The notes under the pieces were generated by a model. That model ran no database searches. It was given only the letters and a program-made list of their open reading frames with translations, and was not told the DNA's origin. Source: Vallitalea maricola (GTDB lineage: Bacteria > Bacillota > Clostridia > Lachnospirales > Vallitaleaceae). Taken from it: 59,260 nucleotides of DNA. The position numbers and the translations under genes are program-made. The stretch is taken from positions 1-59,260 of the forward strand of contig NZ_BTPU01000084.1 in NCBI RefSeq assembly GCF_036985595.1. Direction: 5' to 3'. Shown here piece after piece: positions 18,337-26,616 of the stretch; position 1 is the first letter of the stretch, and each line of letters opens with the position of its first letter.

Positions 18337-19269
18337 ATGTTACTTAATATTAAACATTTTCTAGATTTGAAATCCTTATCATGTGATGAGATTCACTATA
18401 TACTCAACTCAGCACAAAAAATGAAATATACTATAGAATCCAATAAATTCACTACAACCCCTTTATTGAAAGGAAAAACAGTTGCAACATTATATTACGA
18501 AGAACAATCTCGTTCCAGGTTATCTTTTGAACTTGCAGCTCAAAATTTAAATGCTAAAGTTATTAATCTCACTACATCTAAGGAATTATATAGAGGTGAA
18601 TCACTGAAGGATCTTGGCAGATCAGTAGACCAGATTGGAGCTGATTTCATTGTCATAAGACATCCTTTGTCTGGAGGACCACATTACCTTACTAAGTATG
18701 TAAATGCTTCTGTAATTAATGCAGGTGATGGCAGAAATGAAAATCCTAGCCAGTCATTAGTGGATTTGCTATCAATCTATGAGATCAAAAATAAATTTCA
18801 TGGATTGAAGGTGGCCATAATAGGAGACATCATGCACAATCGAGTAGCAAGAAGTAACATATGGGGACTAACTAAACTTGGTGCAAAAGTAAGAATCGCT
18901 GGACCACCTACACTTATACCTAGTAACATTGGAGATAATGTAGAAGTTCACAATAATACTACAGAAGCAATAATTGATGCAGATGTAATCATGACCCTCA
19001 AAATTCAAAATGAAAGACAAGAAGATAATCTGTTACCATCAATAAATGAATATATGAGGTTATTTAAATTAGATGTCAATCGCTTGCAATATGCTAAGAA
19101 AGATGTAATTGTTATGCACCCAGGACCTATAAATAGAGGCATAGAAATCTCTTCAGAGGTTATAGATGGAGATAATTCTATAATAAATAGGCAGCAAATT
19201 AATGGAGTCGCTGTTAGAATGGCATTATTTCATGTATTATCTAAGTGCGGGGTGAATTTTAATGTATAA
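18337..19269 (+). CDS. pyrB: Aspartate carbamoyltransferase catalytic chain, atypical active site
   Basis: A 310-residue ATCase-fold protein. Clear family features: IRHP (107-110), VINAGDG (126-132), GDIMHNRVARSN, AGPPTLIP and HPGPINRGIEI. The carbamoyl-phosphate loop, usually STRTR, reads QSRSR (57-61). The 80s-loop lysine (KKGET in E. coli) reads YRGES, giving Arg86. The usual HPTQ reads NPSQ, so the catalytic His134 equivalent is Asn136. The usual LRVQ arginine is Lys (LKIQ). ATG after TTGGAGGT. No pyrI in the window. It overlaps pyrC by 8 bp. The locus context supports an ATCase, but the substitutions leave activity uncertain. Confidence 0.8.
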   Translation: MLLNIKHFLDLKSLSCDEIHYILNSAQKMKYTIESNKFTTTPLLKGKTVATLYYEEQSRSRLSFELAAQNLNAKVINLTTSKELYRGESLKDLGRSVDQIGADFIVIRHPLSGGPHYLTKYVNASVINAGDGRNENPSQSLVDLLSIYEIKNKFHGLKVAIIGDIMHNRVARSNIWGLTKLGAKVRIAGPPTLIPSNIGDNVEVHNNTTEAIIDADVIMTLKIQNERQEDNLLPSINEYMRLFKLDVNRLQYAKKDVIVMHPGPINRGIEISSEVIDGDNSIINRQQINGVAVRMALFHVLSKCGVNFNV

Positions 19270-20542
19270 CTTACTTATAAAAAATGGAAAAATTGTTACA
19301 TCTGAAGGAACATTGTTGAATACAGATATATTAATAGATGGTGGTAAAATAAGTGAAGTGATGCCTAACATTAATATAGATGGTTATTACACTATAGATG
19401 CTACAGATAAGATTATTATTCCAGGACTTATTGATATGCATTGTGATATATGTGAGCCGGGCTATGAATATAGAGAAAGCCTTGTAACAGCTTCATTAAG
19501 TGCTGCGAGAGGCGGATTTACAAGTATAACTTGTAGTCCTAATACATTACCAAGTATAGATAATAAAACAGTAGTTGAATATATAAAAACAAAATCAGAA
19601 ATTGATGCAGTTACACATTTATTTCCTTATGGAAGCTTGACAAAAGAATGTAGAGGGACAGAACTTACTGAATATGGTGAAATGCAGCTATCAGGTATAG
19701 TAGCATTATCAGATGGTGATGTTCCAATACAAGATAATAGCGTTGTAAAAAAAATATTTCGCTATGCAAGTATGTTTGATATGCCCATAATAATGCATTG
19801 TGAAGATACTAGTATTTCCAATAAAAGTGGTATCAATGAAGGCTATATGGCTACAAAGCTTGGATTAAAAGGTTTTCCTGTAGTAGCAGAGACAATTCAT
19901 CTAGCAAGAAACATATTTTTGGCTAAAGAGTATGGTATTAACTTACACGTCACACATGTTTCATCAAAAGAGTCTGTTGAATTAATTAGACTCGCAAAAG
20001 ATAAAGGGATTAGTATTACAGCGGAAACTTCTCCTAGATACTTTATATTGGATGAATCCAATGTAGATAACTATAATACCTTTGCTAAAATCAGTCCTCC
20101 TCTTAGAACTAAGGAAGATATTGAGGGTATAATTAGCGGATTGAAAGACGGTGCAATTGATGTAATCAGTTCTGATCATAAACCTAACACAATTGATTCA
20201 AAATTATTGGAATTTGATATTGCTTCCTTTGGCATGTCAACATTTGAAACAGCATTTAAACTATCATATACTTATTTGGTTCAAAACGGTATTTTGACAT
20301 TACAAGAATTAGTTAATAAAATGTCATATAATCCTGCTAACGTATTGGGTATTAATAAAGGTAAAATCACTCCTGGATACGATGCTGATCTAGTTATGAT
20401 TGATGTAAATAGCAAAGATGTGATTAATTCCAAAAAGTTTTTGTCAAAAGCAAAATACTCCGTATATGATGGATATGAAACTCACGTAGATATAACAAAT
20501 ACTATCATTCAAGGAAAACATTACAATTATAATGAAGATTAA
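19262..20542 (+). CDS. pyrC: Dihydroorotase-family protein with missing metal ligand
   Basis: A 426-residue amidohydrolase that aligns along its whole length with type I dihydroorotase. Landmarks: PGLIDMH, EPGYEYRE, PNTLP, IMHCED, VTHVSSKESVELI, PPLRTKEDIE, ISSDH and FGMSTFETAF. The metal-binding HxH motif (usually HVHLREPG) reads HCDICEPG, so the second His is Asp62 and the substrate-binding Arg is Cys64. KMNPPLR reads KISPPLR, TPHH reads SPRY, and DHAPH reads DHKPN. The other zinc ligands (His in HCED and VTHVS, Asp in SSDH) are kept. Start overlaps the pyrB stop, with GGGGTGA upstream. It could be a divergent dihydroorotase, a structural partner of PyrB, or a related cyclic amidohydrolase. 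Confidence 0.75.
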   Translation: MYNLLIKNGKIVTSEGTLLNTDILIDGGKISEVMPNINIDGYYTIDATDKIIIPGLIDMHCDICEPGYEYRESLVTASLSAARGGFTSITCSPNTLPSIDNKTVVEYIKTKSEIDAVTHLFPYGSLTKECRGTELTEYGEMQLSGIVALSDGDVPIQDNSVVKKIFRYASMFDMPIIMHCEDTSISNKSGINEGYMATKLGLKGFPVVAETIHLARNIFLAKEYGINLHVTHVSSKESVELIRLAKDKGISITAETSPRYFILDESNVDNYNTFAKISPPLRTKEDIEGIISGLKDGAIDVISSDHKPNTIDSKLLEFDIASFGMSTFETAFKLSYTYLVQNGILTLQELVNKMSYNPANVLGINKGKITPGYDADLVMIDVNSKDVINSKKFLSKAKYSVYDGYETHVDITNTIIQGKHYNYNED

Positions 20543-20552
20543 GTAAAACTAG

Positions 20553-20598
20553 AAGCATTATATAATCATTAGTATCCAAGATTATATAATGCTTTTAA
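20553..20598 (+). terminator. Terminator after pyrC
   Basis: Perfect 15-bp stem (AAGCATTATATAATC with its complement), 12-nt loop, then TTAATTT. Confidence 0.85.
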
Positions 20599-20647
20599 TT
20601 TAACCTAGTAACAGATATCAAGTTTTTTATATAATATATTGGATTAA

Positions 20648-20779
20648 TTACCTTATATTATTATCTTTAGACTCTTTATCATATTTTTCTTTCTTAATGT
20701 TGGTATCATTATCATATTTACCATTATTCTTTATAGTTCTTTCGATTTTTTCACCATTTTCTTGACCAGATGATCTCAT
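20648..20779 (-). CDS. Small hydrophilic protein, unknown function
   Basis: A 43-residue ORF, MRSSGQENGEKIE... ending DKESKDNNIR, extremely rich in Lys, Asn, Asp and Glu with no hydrophobic segment. A strong GGAGGT lies 7 nt before the ATG, which is the main reason to call it real. Converges on the pyrC terminator. No family recognised. A spore or stress role is possible by analogy with other tiny clostridial hydrophilic proteins, but this is a guess. Confidence 0.55.
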   Translation of the reverse strand: MRSSGQENGEKIERTIKNNGKYDNDTNIKKEKYDKESKDNNIR

Positions 20780-21096
20780 AATAGCTACCTCCTAAATGTA
20801 ATATTATCAAACATAAATAGTATAAAACAGTTTTGTTATTATTATACAGTTAAATTAATATTGTATATATTTAATTCTGAATATTAAAATATGATTAAAA
20901 TACCAATACAATACTATTAATAATAGCGATTATTTACAATTGTTTTAATTAACAAAAACATAACAATTATTGTAGAAATAATCAATAAAATGTTATATAC
21001 TAGTAATGTGGATGGCATGTCTGAATATTGAAAGAAATATCATAGATATATGAATATTTATACAGGTTATCTAACAAAAAACAGGGAGGTTTTTTT
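20780..21096. other. Intergenic, 317 bp between divergent genes
   Basis: Very AT-rich and without a gene. A weak promoter candidate for the protease is TTGTAG (20970-20975) with TTATAT (20993-20998), 17-bp spacing. No repeats or structured RNA recognised. Confidence 0.4.
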
Positions 21097-23196
21097 ATGA
21101 AGAAAAAAGTATTAACATCATTATTGGCACTTGTATTTTGTCTAACTTTCGCTTTTAATGTACCCGAAGTATATGCAGAAGATGGTTGGGATACTTCAAG
21201 ATATGGAGATCTTATGGACATCGGACCAAAACTTAGAGAATTCGAGAAAGATAATGAGTATAAGCAAAAAGTTGCTAATCAAATTAAAGAATTTGCAAGA
21301 ACTGTGAATCTAGCAGAAACTCGCTTATTTGCCCTAGAAGCTGATGATCCTAATTTTACATTCAATGGTGGAACTAAGCATTTTCTATCATATGATGAAC
21401 AAAATGGATATTATCTTAAAACTTATACATTAAGAAGTGTTGGAAATAATGTAGAAATATGGATAGCAGATAATTTAGATTACATCGATGATAGAGAAGC
21501 CCCTGTAATAACTCAAGCTCAAGCTGATCATATGAAAGATGTATTTGATGAAACTGTATATCCTGCAGATACTGATTTCTTTGGAATGCATGATTCACAT
21601 ACTGGAATAAATGCAACTCTTCCTGGACAAGTTGGCTTACCAGCTGATTATTATGTATCTCAAGATGGAGTTGAAAGAGTTATTCTTTTAGTTGATAACT
21701 TTAGAGATGTGAATTACTACGATCAAACATATCCTTTGATTATTGGTGGATTCTACTCACCTATGTATGAAGAATATACTGATAGAAATATAATCAATAT
21801 ATCAGCAAAAGATTGGGAACATAGATTAGATAGTAATTGGTTACCAACTACAGCTCATGAATTCCAACATTTAATTCATGATGATAATGATTCATCTGAA
21901 ACAACTTGGTTAAATGAAGGTATGTCTGACTTTGCAGAATTCTTATGCTTTGAAATGCATCCAATGAGCCATGTAAATGCTTTCTTGGATTATCCTGAGA
22001 ATTCATTGATAGAATGGGATGAGCATGTTGATGCTCCAACAGGACCAGAAACGTTAGCAGACTACGGTCAAGCTTATTTATTCGTTTTATATATGAACGA
22101 TCATTTCGGACAGGATTTCATACAAGCATTAGCTAAAAATGAAACACATGGTATCGAAAGTACTAATGAAGTTCTTAATCAATTTAATACAGGTATAGAT
22201 TTTGAAGAATTATTTAGAAGATTTACTATAGCTGCTGCGATAGATACCGACCTTTTTGGTGGTGATATTTATAATTTTGATAGTATAGATGTTAATGTTA
22301 ATTTTGAATCAGCACTTGAGTATGATAAAGATGGAGTACCTGCTTGGGGAGCTGATTACAAAGTATTAGATAATTCTAAGAGAATACGTAATATCAAATT
22401 TGATGGTGTTGAATTCATGCCAAATCCTTGGAAAGCAATGGAAGACCCAAAAGAAAATAGAGGAACAGTACTTTGGGGTAACAATGGTGATAATATAGAT
22501 AATCAATTAATCTTTAGAGCAGATTTATCTAATGCGGTTAATCCATTATTGAAATTTGACACATTTGTAGATGCTGAACCTTTATGGGATGCTTGTATGG
22601 TTCAAGTTTCAACAGATGAAGGACAGACTTGGACAAGTCTAGCTAATGATAATACTATTGATACAGATACATTCCCTTATAATTCACAAGCACCACAAAT
22701 ATATGAAAATCTTCCTGGATTCTCAAGACAAGATACAGCTTGGGGTAGTGAAGAATTTGATTTAACTCCATATGCTGGTCAAGAGATATTAGTTGCATTC
22801 CGTTATATGACAGATTCAGCTTCTAATGAATCAGGTTGGTTCATAGATAATGTTCAGATTGAAGAAATAGGTTATAACCATGATTGTAATTCTTTAGAAG
22901 GTTTTAATAGTATTGATGAAATATTAGATCTAAAAGTAGAATATTGTGTTACATTTATTAACAAGAAATCATTTGGTAATGAAGGTGATATATTCCACTT
23001 TGAATCATATAATATTCATAACCTTGATCCATTCAATATAACTGAGCAAGATTCTGTAAAATTAAATTGTTTCTTCCAACATGGTACAACTTACATGATA
23101 GTATGGTATGCTGCACCAATCGGTAAAAAAGGAGCAGTTGATTTCACATATGAAATTATTTACAGTAAATTATTTAATGGAATCAAAACAAGATAA
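21097..23196 (+). CDS. Secreted HExxH metalloprotease, immune-inhibitor-A-like
   Basis: A 699-residue exported protein. The signal peptide is residues 1-28, ending VYA-ED. The zinc site is H254-E-F-Q-H258 followed by E274 in WLNEGMSDFAE, the spacing of M30/hyicolysin-type gluzincins. Residues about 470-640 form a beta-rich, MAM-like region with VQVSTDEGQTWTSL, QEILVAFRYMTD and GWFIDNVQI, as in the C-terminal part of immune inhibitor A. The end may be a small further beta domain. ATG after AGGGAGG. Long distance to neighbours and its own hairpin make it monocistronic. Protein substrates outside the cell are expected; no cell-wall anchor is seen. Confidence 0.85.
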   Translation: MKKKVLTSLLALVFCLTFAFNVPEVYAEDGWDTSRYGDLMDIGPKLREFEKDNEYKQKVANQIKEFARTVNLAETRLFALEADDPNFTFNGGTKHFLSYDEQNGYYLKTYTLRSVGNNVEIWIADNLDYIDDREAPVITQAQADHMKDVFDETVYPADTDFFGMHDSHTGINATLPGQVGLPADYYVSQDGVERVILLVDNFRDVNYYDQTYPLIIGGFYSPMYEEYTDRNIINISAKDWEHRLDSNWLPTTAHEFQHLIHDDNDSSETTWLNEGMSDFAEFLCFEMHPMSHVNAFLDYPENSLIEWDEHVDAPTGPETLADYGQAYLFVLYMNDHFGQDFIQALAKNETHGIESTNEVLNQFNTGIDFEELFRRFTIAAAIDTDLFGGDIYNFDSIDVNVNFESALEYDKDGVPAWGADYKVLDNSKRIRNIKFDGVEFMPNPWKAMEDPKENRGTVLWGNNGDNIDNQLIFRADLSNAVNPLLKFDTFVDAEPLWDACMVQVSTDEGQTWTSLANDNTIDTDTFPYNSQAPQIYENLPGFSRQDTAWGSEEFDLTPYAGQEILVAFRYMTDSASNESGWFIDNVQIEEIGYNHDCNSLEGFNSIDEILDLKVEYCVTFINKKSFGNEGDIFHFESYNIHNLDPFNITEQDSVKLNCFFQHGTTYMIVWYAAPIGKKGAVDFTYEIIYSKLFNGIKTR

Positions 23197-23233
23197 TGAA
23201 TAATATTTTTTCATAAGTAAGTATTATTATCAA

Positions 23234-23273
23234 ATGAAGCCTATCAACAAGCAATAGTGTTGGTAGGCTTCAT
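23234..23273 (+). terminator. Hairpin after the protease gene
   Basis: A 16-bp stem (ATGAAGCCTATCAACA with its near-perfect complement) around 8 nt. There is no T-run, but it sits 38 nt after the stop. Confidence 0.6.
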
Positions 23274-23410
23274 ACACGTTAATTATTAAATGATATTTAT
23301 GATTTTTTATATAATACAAGGTATATATAGGACAATACTTAATATTTAAATATATGTTCATATATTGAACATATATTATAAGGGTTAAAAATAGCATAAA
23401 TCCTCTATGA

Positions 23411-23497
23411 AATATATTTTAGAAATATATTTTAGCAACTAAAATATATTGACAAATTCCAATAACGGTGATAATGTTTTAGTTACTAAAATATATT
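23411..23497. promoter_or_regulatory. MarR-type operator cluster over a promoter
   Basis: The 12-mer AATATATTTTAG occurs at 23411-23422 and 23424-23435, and inverted at 23439-23450 and 23486-23497. The inner pair makes a perfect dyad (12-bp arms, CAA centre). A second dyad, TTTTAG-TTA-CTAAAA, lies at 23477-23491. A TTGACA at 23449-23454 and a -10-like GATAAT/TAATGT at 23470-23477 sit between them, so bound protein would cover the promoter. The likely binder is the MarR protein encoded second in this operon. Confidence 0.7.
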
Positions 23498-23525
23498 ATT
23501 TAGTAATTTGAAGGAGGAATGAATT

Positions 23526-24347
23526 TTGAAATTATTGATTGCATTTTTTTCGGCAACCGGCAACACTAAAAAAATAGCAACTGTAATCAAAAACAAACTA
23601 AAAGAACTTGATGTAAATGTTATTAGTTTAGATATTACTTCTTATTCAAGTAGACAAAGAGATTTAATAATCAGTGAATATGATGGTATCTTTTTTGGAT
23701 TCCCTATTTATTCTATGAGAGCTCCCAGGATATGTAGAGAATGGTTACAAAGAATGGATGGTGAAGGTAAAAAGTGCTCTATATTCTTTACATATGGTGG
23801 ATTCGGAAAGGATCCAGCACATTACTATATAAAACAATTATTAGATGAAAAGAATTTCAAGTTAGTTTCATCAGCTGAATTTGTAAGTGCTCATACTTTT
23901 AATTACAGTGGATGGCTTGCTGCAGAAAATCGTCCTAATAAATCAGATTATAACGTAGCAAAAGAATATACAGTTAAAACAATAAATAAATTTATCAATA
24001 ATGAACCTTATATACCTATAGAATATACTAAACCACTATATAGTTCTGAGCAATTAGACCAAGCTGAAAAATATCGTTTTCATGTAATTACTAAACTTCC
24101 TGCAAGAGATTCTGATACCTGTTCAATGTGTGGATTATGTGAAAACATCTGTCCAACAAAAGCCATGGATGCCCAAAAAGGTATTGCTGATGTTAATTCT
24201 TGTATTGCATGCTTTAGATGTATAGCTAATTGTCCAGAACAAGTTTTACATACTAACGATATATCCCATACTTGGGAACAAAAGTTAGAATTCCATAAGA
24301 CAACAAGAGATGGAATCAATAAAATGATAAGCAAAATATATATTTAA
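23526..24347 (+). CDS. EFR1-type flavodoxin-ferredoxin fusion
   Basis: A 273-residue cytoplasmic redox protein. The N-terminal flavodoxin domain is at about 1-165, with the FMN loop FFSATGNTKKIA and FGFPIYSMRAP. A linker follows, then a 2[4Fe-4S] ferredoxin domain at about 198-245 with CSMCGLCENICP and CIACFRCIANCP, so all eight cysteines are present. The start is TTG at 23526, set by AAGGAGGA 7 nt upstream; the nearer ATG at 23519 is in another frame. First gene of an operon with a MarR gene 20 nt later, under the operator cluster just upstream. Likely a low-potential electron carrier for a reductive step; partner unknown. Confidence 0.88.
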   Translation: MKLLIAFFSATGNTKKIATVIKNKLKELDVNVISLDITSYSSRQRDLIISEYDGIFFGFPIYSMRAPRICREWLQRMDGEGKKCSIFFTYGGFGKDPAHYYIKQLLDEKNFKLVSSAEFVSAHTFNYSGWLAAENRPNKSDYNVAKEYTVKTINKFINNEPYIPIEYTKPLYSSEQLDQAEKYRFHVITKLPARDSDTCSMCGLCENICPTKAMDAQKGIADVNSCIACFRCIANCPEQVLHTNDISHTWEQKLEFHKTTRDGINKMISKIYI

Positions 24348-24367
24348 AATAAATTAGAGGTGACAAA

Positions 24368-24811
24368 ATGCAAGATTACATTGAAATAATTGAGAGAATG
24401 TCCGCTGTACAATATAGAATAAATTATAATGACAGAAAACCAAAAAACTTTGGTACTGACCAGTTACTTTATCATTCAGAAATACATTTTATTGATGCTA
24501 TAGGTGTTGGAGATATCAACGCTTCTACACTGTCAAAAAAGTTAGATATCACAAATGGAGCAGTAACACAAGTAGCAGAAAAATTGATTAAAAAGGGATT
24601 AATATTAAAATACAAGAGAGACTCAAACAAAAAAGAAGTTCTTTTCAAACTGACTGAAAAAGGTAAGACAGCTTATAAAAATCACGAATTATTTCATAAG
24701 GAACTTAATGATAAAGTAATAGAGTATCTAAAGGGGTTAAGCAAGGAACAGGTTGAGGGTATCTTGGGTCTTATTGGTATATGTGAAAAACATTTACCTA
24801 GAATTTCATAA
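24368..24811 (+). CDS. MarR-family regulator (first copy)
   Basis: A 147-residue winged-helix protein. INASTLSKKLDITNGAVTQVAEKL is the helix-turn-helix, LILKYKRDSNKKEVLFKLTEKGK is the wing, and a helical end serves dimerisation. ATG after TTAGAGGTGA. It follows the flavodoxin/ferredoxin gene closely and probably binds the dyads at 23424-23497, giving autoregulation. Its own downstream partner seems lost: the next 300 bp contain a scar of an ABC exporter gene, a common companion of MarR regulators. Confidence 0.85.
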   Translation: MQDYIEIIERMSAVQYRINYNDRKPKNFGTDQLLYHSEIHFIDAIGVGDINASTLSKKLDITNGAVTQVAEKLIKKGLILKYKRDSNKKEVLFKLTEKGKTAYKNHELFHKELNDKVIEYLKGLSKEQVEGILGLIGICEKHLPRIS

Positions 24812-24867
24812 TTTTAAATAAAAATAGTTGTGACAGTCTTCTTAAGAATATAAATATAGTTTTTTAG

Positions 24868-25002
24868 AAAGTATATTTATTTAATGATACAATCCTTAAT
24901 AATATTAAACTTGGAAAACCTGATGCTACTACTATAAAAAGTTCTGATCAAATTATTGTTCTGAATGATGGAAAGCTAGTTGAAAAAGGAACTTATGAAT
25001 AA
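24868..25002 (+). pseudogene. ABC exporter ATPase remnant with internal deletion
   Basis: An open stretch of 44 codons after an in-frame TAG. Its first half reads KVYLFNDTILNNIKLGKPDA, the region just after the Q-loop of MsbA-type ABC exporters. Its second half reads DQIIVLNDGKLVEKGTYE and then a stop, the end of the same domain. The signature motif, Walker B and H-loop that should lie between are absent, and no membrane domain or start codon is present upstream. This is a deletion scar, not a working gene. Confidence 0.75.
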
Positions 25003-25036
25003 ATCTATATAACAGGTTTTGATAAATAATAATTTT

Positions 25037-25080
25037 AAATGCATTGTATGCTTGACATACAATGCATTTAATTATATACT
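25037..25080 (+). promoter_or_regulatory. Promoter with perfect dyad over the -35
   Basis: TTGACA (25052-25057), 17 bp, TATACT (25075-25080). A perfect 14-bp inverted repeat, AAATGCATTGTATG (25037-25050) and its complement (25056-25069), is centred on the -35 element. Likely operator for the methyltransferase-MarR-importer operon; the obvious candidate binder is the second MarR. Confidence 0.75.
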
Positions 25081-25122
25081 ACTATAGTAATGTATGCTAG
25101 GATTACAAAAAGGAGTGGAAAA

Positions 25123-26118
25123 ATGAATAACAAAAAATTAACGGCAAATACATATTACAAGATGGTTACTGACCATAGAGAGTCACAATTATTTTTTTCA
25201 GCATTAAAACTAGACATTTTTTCTTGTTTAGATAATAGAATTTCAATTGAAGAGATCGCTGACAAAACTAAGTATAATCCAAGAAATTTGAAATTATTAC
25301 TGAATGCTCTAGTATCAATACATTTAATTGAAAAGCATCAGGATCAGTATGTCAATACAGAGGAGGGGAAATTCTATCTATCAAAATCAAGTGAATATTA
25401 TATTGGAGATGCAATATTATTCAGAAATGAAATGATGTCATTAGATAATATTGAGAACAGGGTAAAATTTGGTCCAGATAAGATTATCGCCGACCATAAT
25501 CAAGGACAGAAAGTCTATGATTTCACTAAATTAGCAAAGGTATGTATACCTGAAATTTATCTATGGAGAATAGAACCATTAATAAATCTTATGAATAAAA
25601 TATATCAGGATACTGAACCTAGTAAGATATTAGATCTAGGTGGTGGCTCAGGAGCTATGGGAATAGAATTATGTAAAGCCTTCCCTAATGCAAAAGGTGT
25701 CATTTTTGAGGAACCTAAAGTTTCAGTAGTAGCAGAATATCTAGTTTCTAAGAATAATCTAAATTCAAGAATAACAGTACAAAAAGGAGATTTCATTAAG
25801 GATGACATAGGAAATGGTTATGATATAATAATTGCTTCAGGCATTATAGATTTTGCAAAAGACCATTTAAATAATTTTATTAAAAAGCTATATGATGCTC
25901 TTAATAAAAATGGTATAATATATTTAATTACCCATGGATTCAGCGAAGATTATCTAGAACCCTCTGAAACGATATTAGGATGGCTCTCAAGTCATTTGGA
26001 TGGTCTGGACTTACTTTTGCCTGATAAGGTTATTCAAGATGCAATGATGGCTAGTGGGTTTAGATTATATAAACAAGATAAAAGTGGTAACCATAGCATA
26101 AAAGTTTACCAAAAATAA
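25123..26118 (+). CDS. COMT-like SAM-dependent methyltransferase
   Basis: A 331-residue protein of the plant-COMT-like group. The N-terminal winged-helix dimerisation domain is at about 5-90 (ISIEEIADKTKYNPRNLKLLL). The Rossmann methyltransferase domain has ILDLGGGSGAMGIELCKAFPN and GDFIKDDIG. At the position where O-methyltransferases carry the catalytic HDW motif, this reads IIDFAKDH, so general-base catalysis by that His is not supported and the acceptor may be something other than a phenol. The frame opens at 25090, but AAAAGGAGTGG selects the ATG at 25123. It leads an operon with MarR and a FecBCD-type importer, hinting at a role in handling a metal chelate or its ligand. Confidence 0.82.
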   Translation: MNNKKLTANTYYKMVTDHRESQLFFSALKLDIFSCLDNRISIEEIADKTKYNPRNLKLLLNALVSIHLIEKHQDQYVNTEEGKFYLSKSSEYYIGDAILFRNEMMSLDNIENRVKFGPDKIIADHNQGQKVYDFTKLAKVCIPEIYLWRIEPLINLMNKIYQDTEPSKILDLGGGSGAMGIELCKAFPNAKGVIFEEPKVSVVAEYLVSKNNLNSRITVQKGDFIKDDIGNGYDIIIASGIIDFAKDHLNNFIKKLYDALNKNGIIYLITHGFSEDYLEPSETILGWLSSHLDGLDLLLPDKVIQDAMMASGFRLYKQDKSGNHSIKVYQK

Positions 26119-26146
26119 ACATTATAAGAGCAAAAGGAGAAGTTAA

Positions 26147-26596
26147 ATGAATGCCAAGAACAAAGTTTTAGAATCTTTTATTTCAATGACAGAAAAAGTA
26201 GCTAATGGTAGAACAAATGTTTTAGATTTTGGTAGTGAAAACATGAAATTTTATCGAGGCGAAATACATATGATTAAAATGATTGGAGATAATCCTGGCA
26301 TTTATAGCTCAGAAATGGCTAGAAAATTTGGTATAACTAGAGCTGTTGTCTATAAAACAGTATTAAAATTAGAAAAAAGAGCATTGATAAAAAAAGTCAA
26401 TGATGAAGAAGATAAGAAAAAAACTAAATTATATTTAACTAGAGAAGGTGAAAAAGCTTATAAATTTCACGAGCAATATCATAATGATTTTGATAAAGCT
26501 TTATTTGACTTCCTAGATAGTCTTAACAATGAAGAATTGCACTTGATTCAAAAATTTCTTAAATACTCAAATAATTTAATAGATAATCATTTTTAA
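26147..26596 (+). CDS. MarR-family regulator (second copy)
   Basis: A 149-residue winged-helix regulator: IYSSEMARKFGITRAVVYKTVLKLEKRALI, then the wing KKVNDEEDKKKTKLYLTREGEKAY. It lies 28 nt after the methyltransferase gene and 20 nt before the importer, so it is cotranscribed. ATG after AAAGGAGA. Only distantly like the first MarR (24368) in sequence, and the two upstream dyads also differ, so they probably recognise different sites. Predicted to control the dyad promoter at 25037-25080. Confidence 0.85.
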   Translation: MNAKNKVLESFISMTEKVANGRTNVLDFGSENMKFYRGEIHMIKMIGDNPGIYSSEMARKFGITRAVVYKTVLKLEKRALIKKVNDEEDKKKTKLYLTREGEKAYKFHEQYHNDFDKALFDFLDSLNNEELHLIQKFLKYSNNLIDNHF

Positions 26597-26616
26597 TAAA
26601 TAGAGGAGGTTTTTTT

